A stretch of DNA of 64,000 nucleotides from JBJHDF01 sp050486405 (GTDB lineage Bacteria > Pseudomonadota > Gammaproteobacteria > Pseudomonadales > Cellvibrionaceae): NCBI GenBank assembly GCA_050486405.1, contig JBJHDF010000017.1, forward strand, positions 26,671 to 90,670. Direction: 5' to 3'. Positions 51,121-59,150 of the stretch are shown here, in pieces. A program made the translations under genes and the position numbers. Within the stretch, counting starts at the first letter, position 1. Every line of letters starts with the position of its first letter. The notes under the pieces are model-generated. The model was not told the DNA's origin. It did no database searches and worked only from the letters and a program-made list of their open reading frames with translations.

Positions 51121-51324
51121 TGCCCCTTGTAAACGAATGCGCTATATTGGCCTTGGCCTTTGTAAACGAATACACTATAGTGCTTTTATTATTACTATCG
51201 TGCTTTTGTTATTGTTGTAAAAAAACGCCTAATTCTCTCATAAATTGAGCTTTTCAACAACCCCATAGCCTTGTCCCACGCAAGATGAGTCTGAAACAGT
51301 ACCAGTAGCCCCCATGATGGTCGG
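51121..51324. other. Spacer with two direct repeats beside the IS5 remnant
   Basis: TTGTAAACGAAT followed by a CTATA-like run occurs twice (about 51127-51148 and 51161-51181). The rest is AT-rich, with a possible IS end (TTGAGCTTTTCAACAACCCC near 51244). No gene seen. Confidence 0.35.
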
Positions 51325-51501
51325 ATGAAAACCATCCTGACTCTGAACGATCTGACCACCCTCGAGCAAATTGATCAATTTATGTGCGGGCCCCAGGCCT
51401 GCGCCTACCAAGTGGCCGACACCCGAGCGGCGCGTCATGCCTGGGTGCAGGACACCCTGATTCGCTTTGGCTACCACAGCCTGAACCGGATATCCCGGTA
51501 A
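51325..51501 (+). mobile_element. N-terminal fragment of an integrase/transposase
   Basis: 58 codons reading TLNDLTTLEQIDQFMCGPQA, then HAWVQDTLIRFGYHSLNR and a stop. This resembles the first 60 residues of integrase-type transposases with the pattern TLEQFLxGTQA...RYRWVQxTLVRFRY. It breaks off inside cysC-like sequence (the TAA falls in the cysC remnant), so it is a fusion joint of two broken genes. Confidence 0.6.
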
Positions 51502-51680
51502 ACCAGATCAACGCTGGCATTTGGGAATTTCGCTCAGCGCGCGCCTTCTTGTTTAGCGTCATACCGTGTCAAACAACGTGACCTCGGGTAGCTCTATCAT
51601 CTGTACTGTTCACATTAGCTCCTCCGCTTGCACCACAAATGCAGCGGCGGTATCCCACTCGCCGACACGACAAGCATAAT
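51502..51680 (-). pseudogene. Broken copy of the cysC start and cysQ end
   Basis: The minus strand encodes LNKKARAERNSQMPALIWFTGISG, close to the N-terminus of intact CysC (LNKNTRAERNVQKPALIWFTGLSG, quoted for comparison in full domains at 40600-40730), and stops at the P-loop where the integrase fragment begins. Upstream, the GTGA junction and LVVQAEE-like end of cysQ follow, then a jump corresponding to deletion of intact positions about 40804-40909. The remnant ends beside the sulfotransferase gene at 51687. Confidence 0.8.
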
Positions 51681-51686
51681 ACTCTT

Positions 51687-53060
51687 CTACGACCAGATGC
51701 GCCAAAGTCTCTCAACGAGATCCAACCGTGCATGTTCATCCGATACCTCAGCAGATAACTGGCTTATATAATCAATCTTATCGCCAAGTGTACTTGATTC
51801 CTTCAGCTCTCTAAAATAATTCAACTTCGCCTTTCTGAAGTTGGTACGCATTTGAATTCGGCCCTCAAGTTGTTTAATCGGACGCGCACCCTTTGCAACC
51901 CCAAGCTGATAGAGATCAATAGCTGAGGATGCTCCCTCCGTCATCTCCACCAGTTCAAAAAGTCTGACTCTAGCTTTGGAATAATCAGGGGCAGATTCGA
52001 TCAATCTCTCCAATATGGATATTGCCTCGGGACTACGATTAAGTTGCACCAACAACTCGACCTTCTGCAGAAAACGCCCGGCATCTTGTGTTTTCCCCCG
52101 CATGATATTCTCGATATCAACGAGTTGCGAATGAACATCATTCACTTTTGATACTTGAATTAGGGCGCCCTCATGCGCATCTGAGGAAGTCCATTGAATC
52201 TGTCCCCGCCTCGCCCCCTTATCTTGAGATGCAACGTTCTTTGTATCAGGAAAATAGAACGTAACATGCTCATCTTCAGATGCACAATCAGATTCTGCCA
52301 GCAACTCATTCCATAGCGCATCCAGCTCCATACGAAGATCCACCGGAAGCAAACTGTTGATTCGAGCACTAACCGAGCCGTGAGTCTTCGTTTCATCATG
52401 TGACACGAATAACGCATCATCACACTCAACACCGATACGACTTAAGTCGACAGCAATTCTCTCAGAATCTGCCAATCCGCGCTGAGTAAATAACGCCATC
52501 TTATTCCGTTGCTGTCGTCGAAATGTGATTAATGCCTTGTTGTAAGCCAGCCACATTCTGGCTGCCAGTGTCGGCTCAATCCAGAAGTTAAAGTGCCTCC
52601 CAAGATTCTTACTATGTATCGCCTCTGCAATTCTAAGGCTATGTCGAGACAGCAAGGACTCAACGCTATAGAGCCAGTGCCGAGTCACACCAACGTAACG
52701 TACGTCTTCACCCAGTGCTTCTTCCCATCCGCCAAGAAACAGACAAATGCGAGGGTCTTTAATTAGCAGCGTATCATTTTTTTCCAGATTTACCGTTAAA
52801 CTTTCGTAAAGCTCCCAAAAACGCCTCTCGTCAAATGGTAACCTCGAATACTCCTTTGTGAACTGCCAGGATGTTTTCGCTTTCGCCAGTAGTTCGTCGT
52901 GGAAATTGATAACTCTGTAGTCTTCAAAGTGTCCGTCGGGATTCGTAATATTCGGGCCAACCAAATTGCTTGGTAAGCGATATCCAACATTTTGCAATAA
53001 TTGCGTTAGCATTGATGTCCCACTGCGATGAAAGCCAGCAATAATTAGAAATTTGGACAT
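51687..53060 (-). CDS. Sulfotransferase-like protein with helical-repeat C-terminus
   Basis: A 457-residue protein. FLIIAGFHRSGTSMLTQLL (residues 4-22) is a PAPS-type P-loop, and YVGVTRHWLYSVESLLSRHS (about residue 120) is the counterpart of the second motif. After residue 300 the sequence becomes helical and TPR-like (FLQKVELLVQLNRSPEAISIL, LIESAPDYSKARVRLFELVE). Such tails may bind glycan or partner proteins. It overlaps the exostosin-like gene by 16 bases. Confidence 0.72.
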   Translation of the reverse strand: MSKFLIIAGFHRSGTSMLTQLLQNVGYRLPSNLVGPNITNPDGHFEDYRVINFHDELLAKAKTSWQFTKEYSRLPFDERRFWELYESLTVNLEKNDTLLIKDPRICLFLGGWEEALGEDVRYVGVTRHWLYSVESLLSRHSLRIAEAIHSKNLGRHFNFWIEPTLAARMWLAYNKALITFRRQQRNKMALFTQRGLADSERIAVDLSRIGVECDDALFVSHDETKTHGSVSARINSLLPVDLRMELDALWNELLAESDCASEDEHVTFYFPDTKNVASQDKGARRGQIQWTSSDAHEGALIQVSKVNDVHSQLVDIENIMRGKTQDAGRFLQKVELLVQLNRSPEAISILERLIESAPDYSKARVRLFELVEMTEGASSAIDLYQLGVAKGARPIKQLEGRIQMRTNFRKAKLNYFRELKESSTLGDKIDYISQLSAEVSDEHARLDLVERLWRIWS

Positions 53061-54019
53061 ATCTTTCCAGGCTCTTCAATATTTGCTGCCCTTAGTATCT
53101 GCTTCCACCAATAATCCAGAGTCAACTTTTCGAGTAGCGCTTCGCGGCCCTCTCTAGTATCAAAATGGTAAGAATGGCATTCGCGCCACTCATAAAGTTT
53201 CTCGACCGTTAAAGCATCAGAATTCCAGTTATCAACGTGAACCACTGGTAGCTGCCTGTACGCTCCATCCAATGCCGACGACTTCACAATGGGAATCGCA
53301 CCATAGTAGAGCGCTTGCCATGCCTTTGGGCTTGGGTCCAGGCCGCCCCCTTGAGCGCATATAATGAAGCTGTGTTGTTTAACCAACTCTATAAACTCAT
53401 CTTCAGAAACTTCGTCAGTGACAACAGTTGTAAACCTTTTCCAGTTCGTAGACGCAATTCTCGTTATGTCTTTACGAGCTTGCCACTGTGCTCCGTCACG
53501 AATACGGTGGGCGCACAATACAGTTAAAGGTCGCTCACTTAACGTCGCAATATCAATTAGAGAAACCGTGCCCGGTAAAGAGTCTGGATACACCATCCCA
53601 ACCGGAATGGGTGTTATCCTCTCAGACACCGGCTCGTCCAGGTTTTCCACGTACCAATGTATCAAGTACTTGCAATCCAGTATCGAGAAAAAAAGAGATC
53701 TTTCACTTTCACTTAAAGGTGCCCAACGCTTATCGACTTGGTTGGGTAATGTCACATCTTCGCTTCCAGAAATTAGCACAAACGAGGCAGTAATATTAGG
53801 CAGGACTTGCTCTACGAAAAACGGTAGCACTGCCCGCAAATTACGCAAACTCAAAAATACAGTGTTCGGAGACCCATCCTTTATATTTTTCTTCAAAAAA
53901 GTATAAGGGGCCTTATTGTCGGACAGAACAACCCAGTCACACTTGGCCGCTATACCGGTAAGAATATAAGCCTCGGCTCCTTTATTCTTTGGGAATAAAC
54001 GAGTTGAGAGGAATTCCAT
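53045..54019 (-). CDS. Exostosin-like glycosyltransferase
   Basis: About 324 residues from ATG 54019. The C-terminal half has IICAQGGGLDPSPKAWQAL and YYGAIPIVKSSALDGAYRQL, the pattern of exostosin/GT47-like GT-B enzymes in which the donor nucleotide is held by an acidic-glycine segment. The N-terminal half is unassigned. It follows fcl by 14 bases, so a fucosyl or related transfer is possible but not shown. A remnant of its start lies at 48257-48296. Confidence 0.65.
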   Translation of the reverse strand: MEFLSTRLFPKNKGAEAYILTGIAAKCDWVVLSDNKAPYTFLKKNIKDGSPNTVFLSLRNLRAVLPFFVEQVLPNITASFVLISGSEDVTLPNQVDKRWAPLSESERSLFFSILDCKYLIHWYVENLDEPVSERITPIPVGMVYPDSLPGTVSLIDIATLSERPLTVLCAHRIRDGAQWQARKDITRIASTNWKRFTTVVTDEVSEDEFIELVKQHSFIICAQGGGLDPSPKAWQALYYGAIPIVKSSALDGAYRQLPVVHVDNWNSDALTVEKLYEWRECHSYHFDTREGREALLEKLTLDYWWKQILRAANIEEPGKICPNF

Positions 54020-54033
54020 ATCCACTGCGGCCA

Positions 54034-54993
54034 CTACCCCCGAAACCCATGCGGATTTGCCAGGAACCACTCATAGGTATCACGCAAGCCGTCTTCCAGC
54101 CCGATGGAATAGGTCCAGCCGAGTTTACGCAAGCGCGATACGTCCATCAACTTACGTGGTGTACCATCAGGTTTAGAGGTATCCCACTTAATGTCGCCCT
54201 CAAAACCGACTACTTTAGCTATGGTTTCGGTCAGTTCTTTAATGGTGCAGTCTACACCGGTACCGACGTTAATATGACTTAGCATGGGTTGGGTATGTCG
54301 CTGGTAGATGTCGTAATCCAAATTCATGACAAACACACTGGCGTTGGACATATCGTCAACGTGCAAAAACTCCCGCATGGGCGAACCCGTGCCCCAAGCC
54401 GTTACGCTGGCGTCGCCACGCTCCCTGGCCTCATGAAAACGACGCAGCAGGGCCGGTATCACATGACTGTTCTCGGGGTGGAAGTTGTCGTTTGGGCCGT
54501 ATAAGTTGGTGGGCATTACCGAGCGGTAGTCACGACCGTACTGACGACTATAGCTTTCGCACAACTTGATACCCGCAATTTTTGCAATCGCATAGGGTTC
54601 ATTGGTTGGCTCAAGCTTACCCGTTAGCAGCGCCTCTTCGCGCATGGGTTGATCTGCCATTTTCGGGTAAATGCACGACGAACCCAAAAACAACAATTGT
54701 TGGACACCCGCCTGATGGGCCGAATGAATAATATTCGACTCAATCATCATGTTTTCATAGATAAACTCAGCCGGATAGGTATTATTGGCGTGAATACCAC
54801 CCACCTTGGCAGCCGCCAGGTACACCTGCTCAATGGATTCCAACTCGAAAAACGTCCGCACAGCGTTTTGATCGATCAAGTCCAGCGCTTTACGCGAACG
54901 GGTAATGATATTCACACCAGGCATCTTTAGAAGCTGCCGAACGATTGCAGATCCTACCATGCCGTTATGACCGGCAACGAAGATGTTTTTCAT
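54034..54993 (-). CDS. fcl: GDP-L-fucose synthase
   Basis: A 319-residue SDR epimerase/reductase. It begins MKNIFVAGHNGMVGSAIVRQL and has FLGSSCIYPKMADQPMREE, NEPYAIAKIAGIKLCESY with catalytic Ser/Tyr/Lys, and MPTNLYGPNDNFHP. It turns GDP-4-keto-6-deoxymannose into GDP-L-fucose with NADPH. The ATG at 54993 gives the family N-terminus; ATG 55017 is possible. It lies directly after gmd. Confidence 0.96.
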   Translation of the reverse strand: MKNIFVAGHNGMVGSAIVRQLLKMPGVNIITRSRKALDLIDQNAVRTFFELESIEQVYLAAAKVGGIHANNTYPAEFIYENMMIESNIIHSAHQAGVQQLLFLGSSCIYPKMADQPMREEALLTGKLEPTNEPYAIAKIAGIKLCESYSRQYGRDYRSVMPTNLYGPNDNFHPENSHVIPALLRRFHEARERGDASVTAWGTGSPMREFLHVDDMSNASVFVMNLDYDIYQRHTQPMLSHINVGTGVDCTIKELTETIAKVVGFEGDIKWDTSKPDGTPRKLMDVSRLRKLGWTYSIGLEDGLRDTYEWFLANPHGFRG

Positions 54994-55017
54994 AGCGCTG
55001 CTTTCAACAATCGTCAT

Positions 55018-56133
55018 TTACTCAACCGACACCGGGATCTCATAGCCATGCTTTTTCAGAAGGGCATGCCGTTTTGCAGCTATAAGGTCTTCGGCAACCA
55101 TCTCTGCGCACATTTCCCGGGTAGTGATTTTCGGGATCCAGCCAAGTTTTTCTTTGGCCTTGCTGGAGTCGCCCAGCAGGGTCTCAACTTCAGCGGGCCG
55201 GAAGTAACGGGGGTCGACTTTTACAATCACATCACCGGCTTTTACGTTCGGTGCCCTGTCACCCTCCACCGCTTCAACTATGCCTTTTTCATCAACGCCT
55301 TCGCCTTCAAAGCGCAGGCTTATACCCAATTCCCTAGCGGACCAGGTGATAAAATCGCGCACGGAGTATTGAGTGCCGGTTGCGATAACAAAATCTTCCG
55401 GATGATCTTGTTGCAGCATCAACCACTGCATTCGCACGTAGTCTTTGGCATGGCCCCAGTCACGCAGGGCATCCATATTACCCATATACAGGCATTGCTC
55501 CAGGCCCTGGGCAATATTGGCCAAACCACGGGTGACCTTACGGGTCACAAAAGTTTCACCACGTCGCGGCGACTCGTGATTGAAAAGTATGCCATTGCAG
55601 GCATACATACCATAGGATTCGCGGTAATTTACGGTAATCCAGTAGGCATAGAGCTTTGCCACTGCATAAGGCGAGCGGGGATAAAACGGTGTGGTTTCTT
55701 TCTGCGGGGTTTCCTGCACCAAACCGTAAAGTTCCGAGGTCGAAGCCTGGTAGAACCGGGTTTTCTTTTCCAGGCCCAGTAAACGAATGGCTTCAAGAAG
55801 GCGCAAGGTTCCCATAGCGTCAACATCGGCCGTGTATTCGGGAGACTCAAAACTGACCGCAACGTGGGACTGTGCGCCGAGGTTATACACTTCGTCTGGC
55901 TGTACCTGTTGAATGATGCGAGTCAGGTTGGATGAGTCCGTCAAATCGCCGTAGTGCAGGACGAAATGCCGATTCTCTATATGCGGGTCTTGGTAAATAT
56001 GGTCTACACGCTGGGTATTAAACAGGGATGCGCGGCGTTTTATGCCGTGAACTTCGTAGCCCTTCTCTAGCAAAAACTCGGCCAAATAGGAGCCGTCCTG
56101 ACCTGTTACCCCGGTGACAAGTGCCTTTTTCAT
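55018..56133 (-). CDS. gmd: GDP-mannose 4,6-dehydratase
   Basis: A 371-residue extended SDR with LVTGVTGQDGSYLAEFLLE, RRASLFNTQRVDHIY, LGAQSHVAVSFESPEYT and FYPRSPYAVAKLYAYWITV (catalytic Tyr/Lys). It makes GDP-4-keto-6-deoxymannose, used by Fcl. Complete. The upstream spacer contains a broken HAD gene. Confidence 0.97.
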   Translation of the reverse strand: MKKALVTGVTGQDGSYLAEFLLEKGYEVHGIKRRASLFNTQRVDHIYQDPHIENRHFVLHYGDLTDSSNLTRIIQQVQPDEVYNLGAQSHVAVSFESPEYTADVDAMGTLRLLEAIRLLGLEKKTRFYQASTSELYGLVQETPQKETTPFYPRSPYAVAKLYAYWITVNYRESYGMYACNGILFNHESPRRGETFVTRKVTRGLANIAQGLEQCLYMGNMDALRDWGHAKDYVRMQWLMLQQDHPEDFVIATGTQYSVRDFITWSARELGISLRFEGEGVDEKGIVEAVEGDRAPNVKAGDVIVKVDPRYFRPAEVETLLGDSSKAKEKLGWIPKITTREMCAEMVAEDLIAAKRHALLKKHGYEIPVSVE

Positions 56134-56246
56134 ACTGGTTCCCTAACCACGTAAATTTGTAATCGATTCAACATATTTAATCTTCCTATTTTCTACCCCA
56201 AAAAGCCATCCTGATACCTCGCTTCATCTTGAAATAAAAACGAAGT
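56134..56246. other. AT-rich spacer upstream of gmd
   Basis: Short region between the HAD remnant and gmd that may hold a gmd-fcl promoter (for example around 56150-56185, AT-rich). No firm -35/-10 pair was fixed. Confidence 0.3.
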
Positions 56247-56491
56247 CTAACTGGCATGCCGAGTCGATTCGTACTTGTATTTACTGTCTCCAATAAATAG
56301 CGCCTCAGCTTCAATATTACCTGAAGCTTTTTCTCGATCCAAATTTTTATTCTTCGAAGATGGACCACCAAAAATACCGCCGTCATCCAAGAATGACAGC
56401 TTAAGCTATTCTGCTTGGGCCGCCTCAAATATAAGGCCACTATGGTGTGCGCCAATGCGGGATAAGCTTAATCTGTCTGCATTTCTATTAT
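56247..56491 (-). pseudogene. Remnant of a HAD-superfamily phosphatase
   Basis: One minus-strand frame reads RIGAHHSGLIFEAAQAE, an in-frame TAG at 56408, then GGIFGGPSSKNKNLDREK and EALFIGDSKYKYESTRHA before a stop at 56247. The order of a GGPxSK segment and a late FIGDSxYD-like segment is that of HAD motifs III and IV (with the second Asp replaced by Lys). The N-terminal DxD nucleophile region is absent. It follows the kdsB-like gene, where a phosphatase would fit the pathway. Confidence 0.5.
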
Positions 56492-57244
56492 TCAATCCAG
56501 ATTGTGAGAAACCAAAAATCTTTCGACTTTTACTATGTCTGAGGGAATATCAACGGCGATAGAAGAAGCATTAGTCTCTTCCATCTTGATTTTCAAGCCC
56601 ATATCAATAAACCTTAATAATTCAATATCTTCAAACTGCTCATTAACCGTCTTAACGCGTGCTGCGAAAGTTTTCAGTGCTTTCTTGGTGTAGCCATATA
56701 TCGGAACTTGCTGCTTAAAACGTGGCACCATACCGGCCTTGGAAAATGGTACTGGCAACCTAGACATGTACATGGCTTCATTAAGTTCATTGGTGATCAC
56801 CTTAATAATTGTATCGCTATTAATATCCTTCTCGTCAGTAATGTATTTATATAGATTGTAAGCTTCATAAGCATCGCCGTGCCTTGCAAATAAAGTGAAT
56901 ATTTGGTCGATAGCCATCGGATCAATTACCGGTTCGTCACCTTGTATGTTAATATATAGGTCGTAATCCAACTGCTCGCTGACCTCAAATACTCTGTCAG
57001 TTCCGGTAAGGCACTCGGAGCTTGTCATACAGCATGGGATTTTCTCGGTGTTACAAAAGTCCAAGATCCGAATGTCATCTGTAGCAACAATGGCATCATT
57101 CAACAGGCTAGATTGTTTGACTTGATTATATGTTCGCTGGATCATGGGGACGCCGGCAATTTTGGCCAGCGGCTTACCCTCAAACCGCGATGAATGATAT
57201 CTGGCAGGAATTACACCTAGAACTGTTCCAAAATGTTTAGTCAT
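56492..57244 (-). CDS. KdsB-like cytidylyltransferase (3-deoxy-ulosonate type)
   Basis: A 250-residue protein with VLGVIPARYHSSRFEGKPLA (residues 8-27), the start of CMP-Kdo synthetases, then INIQGDEPVIDPMAIDQIF and VPIYGYTKKALKTFA, all in the right order. It uses CTP to activate a 3-deoxy sugar acid or related compound. A housekeeping kdsB is expected elsewhere, and the neighbours (SDR, AroB-like cyclase, NeuA-like gene) suggest a special substrate. AT-rich, unlike the core genes. Confidence 0.82.
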   Translation of the reverse strand: MTKHFGTVLGVIPARYHSSRFEGKPLAKIAGVPMIQRTYNQVKQSSLLNDAIVATDDIRILDFCNTEKIPCCMTSSECLTGTDRVFEVSEQLDYDLYINIQGDEPVIDPMAIDQIFTLFARHGDAYEAYNLYKYITDEKDINSDTIIKVITNELNEAMYMSRLPVPFSKAGMVPRFKQQVPIYGYTKKALKTFAARVKTVNEQFEDIELLRFIDMGLKIKMEETNASSIAVDIPSDIVKVERFLVSHNLD

Positions 57245-57250
57245 TTATTT

Positions 57251-58012
57251 TTACCATGCGTCCCAACCACCATCGACGTGAAGTGTCGTGCCGGTGACAT
57301 AATCAGACATACTTGATGAGAGATAAAGGCAGGCATTTGCAACATCGATCCCAGAGCCCCATTTTCTCATTGGTGTTCTTTCAATTGTGAAATTATACAA
57401 ATCACTTTTTTGCTTGAAGGATTCTGCATAGGAGGTCTCACAGAAACCGGGGGCTATAACGTTGACATTGATTCCAGACTCAGCCCATTCAGTAGCAATG
57501 CACTTTGAAAGCGTAATAATGGCACCTTTAGATGCACCATAGCCAGCCAATTCCGGAAGGCCATTGGAGCCAATGATTGACGCCATATTGACAATTTTTC
57601 CTTTTTTACGTTGCAGCATGTGCGTACCCACAGCTTTGCAAAATAAAAAGGTACTGCCAGCGTTGACAGTCATAACCTGCTGCCACTCGTCCCAGCTGAT
57701 ATCAATAAATTTCCTCCTGAACCGCATACCCGCGTTATTTATAAGCACATCAATCTTGTCAAACCTGCTGATGACGCTATCAACAAACCCGTTTACCGTA
57801 GATTCATCTGAAACGTCACCTGCCTTACAAAGCAAACGGCTTTCATTCAAATCCAATTGGATTGCGAGCTCATTTAAATCATCCTCTGTACGGCTAATTA
57901 ACGCCAGCTTGGCTCCATGTTCCGCAAATACTCTGGCGCAATCGCGACCAATACCTTTACCTGCGCCGGTAATTATACAAACTTTATCTTGTAGTAATTT
58001 TGTAGGCGTCAT
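57251..58012 (-). CDS. Short-chain dehydrogenase/reductase
   Basis: A 253-residue classical SDR with CIITGAGKGIGRDCARVFAE (residues 12-31), LINNAGMRFRRKF, and the catalytic ASIIGSNGLPELAGYGASKG (Ser-Tyr-Lys), ending in TGTTLHVDGGWDAW. NAD(P)-dependent oxidation or reduction of a hydroxyl/keto group. Set 3 bases after the AroB-like gene and 6 before the kdsB-like gene, it should act on the product of the same pathway. Confidence 0.88.
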   Translation of the reverse strand: MTPTKLLQDKVCIITGAGKGIGRDCARVFAEHGAKLALISRTEDDLNELAIQLDLNESRLLCKAGDVSDESTVNGFVDSVISRFDKIDVLINNAGMRFRRKFIDISWDEWQQVMTVNAGSTFLFCKAVGTHMLQRKKGKIVNMASIIGSNGLPELAGYGASKGAIITLSKCIATEWAESGINVNVIAPGFCETSYAESFKQKSDLYNFTIERTPMRKWGSGIDVANACLYLSSSMSDYVTGTTLHVDGGWDAW

Positions 58013-58015
58013 TCT

Positions 58016-59149
58016 TCAATCCTTAATTATTAGATTGAATGTTTCCTCAATGAGGCTGAATGGAACGTCATTATATACATTCGCCGAACCGATACGATCC
58101 GCTAGAATCAAGCGAAGCTTGCTATCCAAGCGCTTTTTATCTTTCATAACATTATCAAGACAACTGCGTATGAGTCGGTCGCGGTTAAATCCCAATAAAG
58201 ATGAACTAACATCGACAGGCAACCCATATTCCTTGAACATCTTTCCCAAAGTATCCTTTATATTTGCTTCAGCACCTAGGTGACGAAAAGCAATATGCGC
58301 TACGGCCATGATGCCTATTGAAACACCCTCTCCATGCCTGAGCTGCTCCTGGCCAGATTTGTCAACGGTAGATACTTCAATAGCATGTCCAAGTGTATGT
58401 CCATAATTTAACAGCAGGCGCTTTCCTCCTTCCTTGACATCCCCTTGTACATGTCGAATTTTTATGCGGATTGTTCTATCTATAAAATCAGTGACGTAGT
58501 TCTCCTCTCGCGACAGAATGTTTTCCCTGTGTAGACTAAGATGATCAAAAAATTCCTTGTCGTGAATAATGGCGCACTTTATTACTTCAGCGAGGCCAGA
58601 GCGATAATCTCTCTCTGAAAGCGACTCAACCAAATCCAAGTCAACGAGATTAAGGATGGGGTGATAATAACTGCCAATGCCATTGATGGTGCTTCGAAAA
58701 TTGATGGCGGTTTTTCCTCCTACACTACTATCTACCATGGCCAACAATGTTGTTGGAATGTGAACAAGATTCATTCCACGCAGCCATGTGCTAGCAATAA
58801 AACCTGACAAGTCTCCAATCACACCTCCACCCAAAGCTACTAGCGTCGAATCCCTGGCAAAATTGTACTCTTCAAGTTTAGAGTAAATCTTCAGTGCTTC
58901 ATTAATGTTTTTATTTCCCTTGCCTGATTGTAAAGCATGAAATAGGACATCAAATCCGGCTTTTTCGAGAACATTGCGCAGCATGCATATTAATGTATGT
59001 TCAAAAATATTATCATAAATAAGGATAACCTTTTTATTGCGCGTGGCACTTGAAAGATATTCAGGGAGTCTCTGAATAACACCATTTCCAAGGTATATCG
59101 GGTAGGGTGTTCCGTCCAGATCTACAATGATTTTAGCCTCTGCCCTCAT
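58016..59149 (-). CDS. AroB-like sugar phosphate cyclase (3-dehydroquinate synthase family)
   Basis: A 377-residue protein with VALGGGVIGDLSGFIAST, HIPTTLLAMVDSSVGGKTAIN, the zinc ligands in SGLAEVIK, LLLNYGHTLGHAIE and LRHGEGVS, and a late MKDKKRLDSKLRLIL. These are dehydroquinate synthase motifs, but the KN-x-IG segment reads INGIG, and the usual D-E-x-E reads DVKE. Such changes occur where the family uses other substrates. A biosynthetic aroB should be elsewhere; here it is 1 base from a NeuA-like gene and 3 from an SDR. Probable product: a cyclitol or related compound for a glycan. Confidence 0.78.
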   Translation of the reverse strand: MRAEAKIIVDLDGTPYPIYLGNGVIQRLPEYLSSATRNKKVILIYDNIFEHTLICMLRNVLEKAGFDVLFHALQSGKGNKNINEALKIYSKLEEYNFARDSTLVALGGGVIGDLSGFIASTWLRGMNLVHIPTTLLAMVDSSVGGKTAINFRSTINGIGSYYHPILNLVDLDLVESLSERDYRSGLAEVIKCAIIHDKEFFDHLSLHRENILSREENYVTDFIDRTIRIKIRHVQGDVKEGGKRLLLNYGHTLGHAIEVSTVDKSGQEQLRHGEGVSIGIMAVAHIAFRHLGAEANIKDTLGKMFKEYGLPVDVSSSLLGFNRDRLIRSCLDNVMKDKKRLDSKLRLILADRIGSANVYNDVPFSLIEETFNLIIKD

Positions 59150-59150
59150 T

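Noticed and set aside
51238..51477. 79-codon minus-strand frame near the integrase fragment
   Set aside because: It lies antisense to the integrase-like peptide and has no recognisable family.
56275..56562. 95-codon plus-strand frame and the 89-codon minus-strand frame over the same bases
   Set aside because: A third frame on the minus strand shows HAD motifs, so both are out-of-frame readings of a decayed HAD gene.
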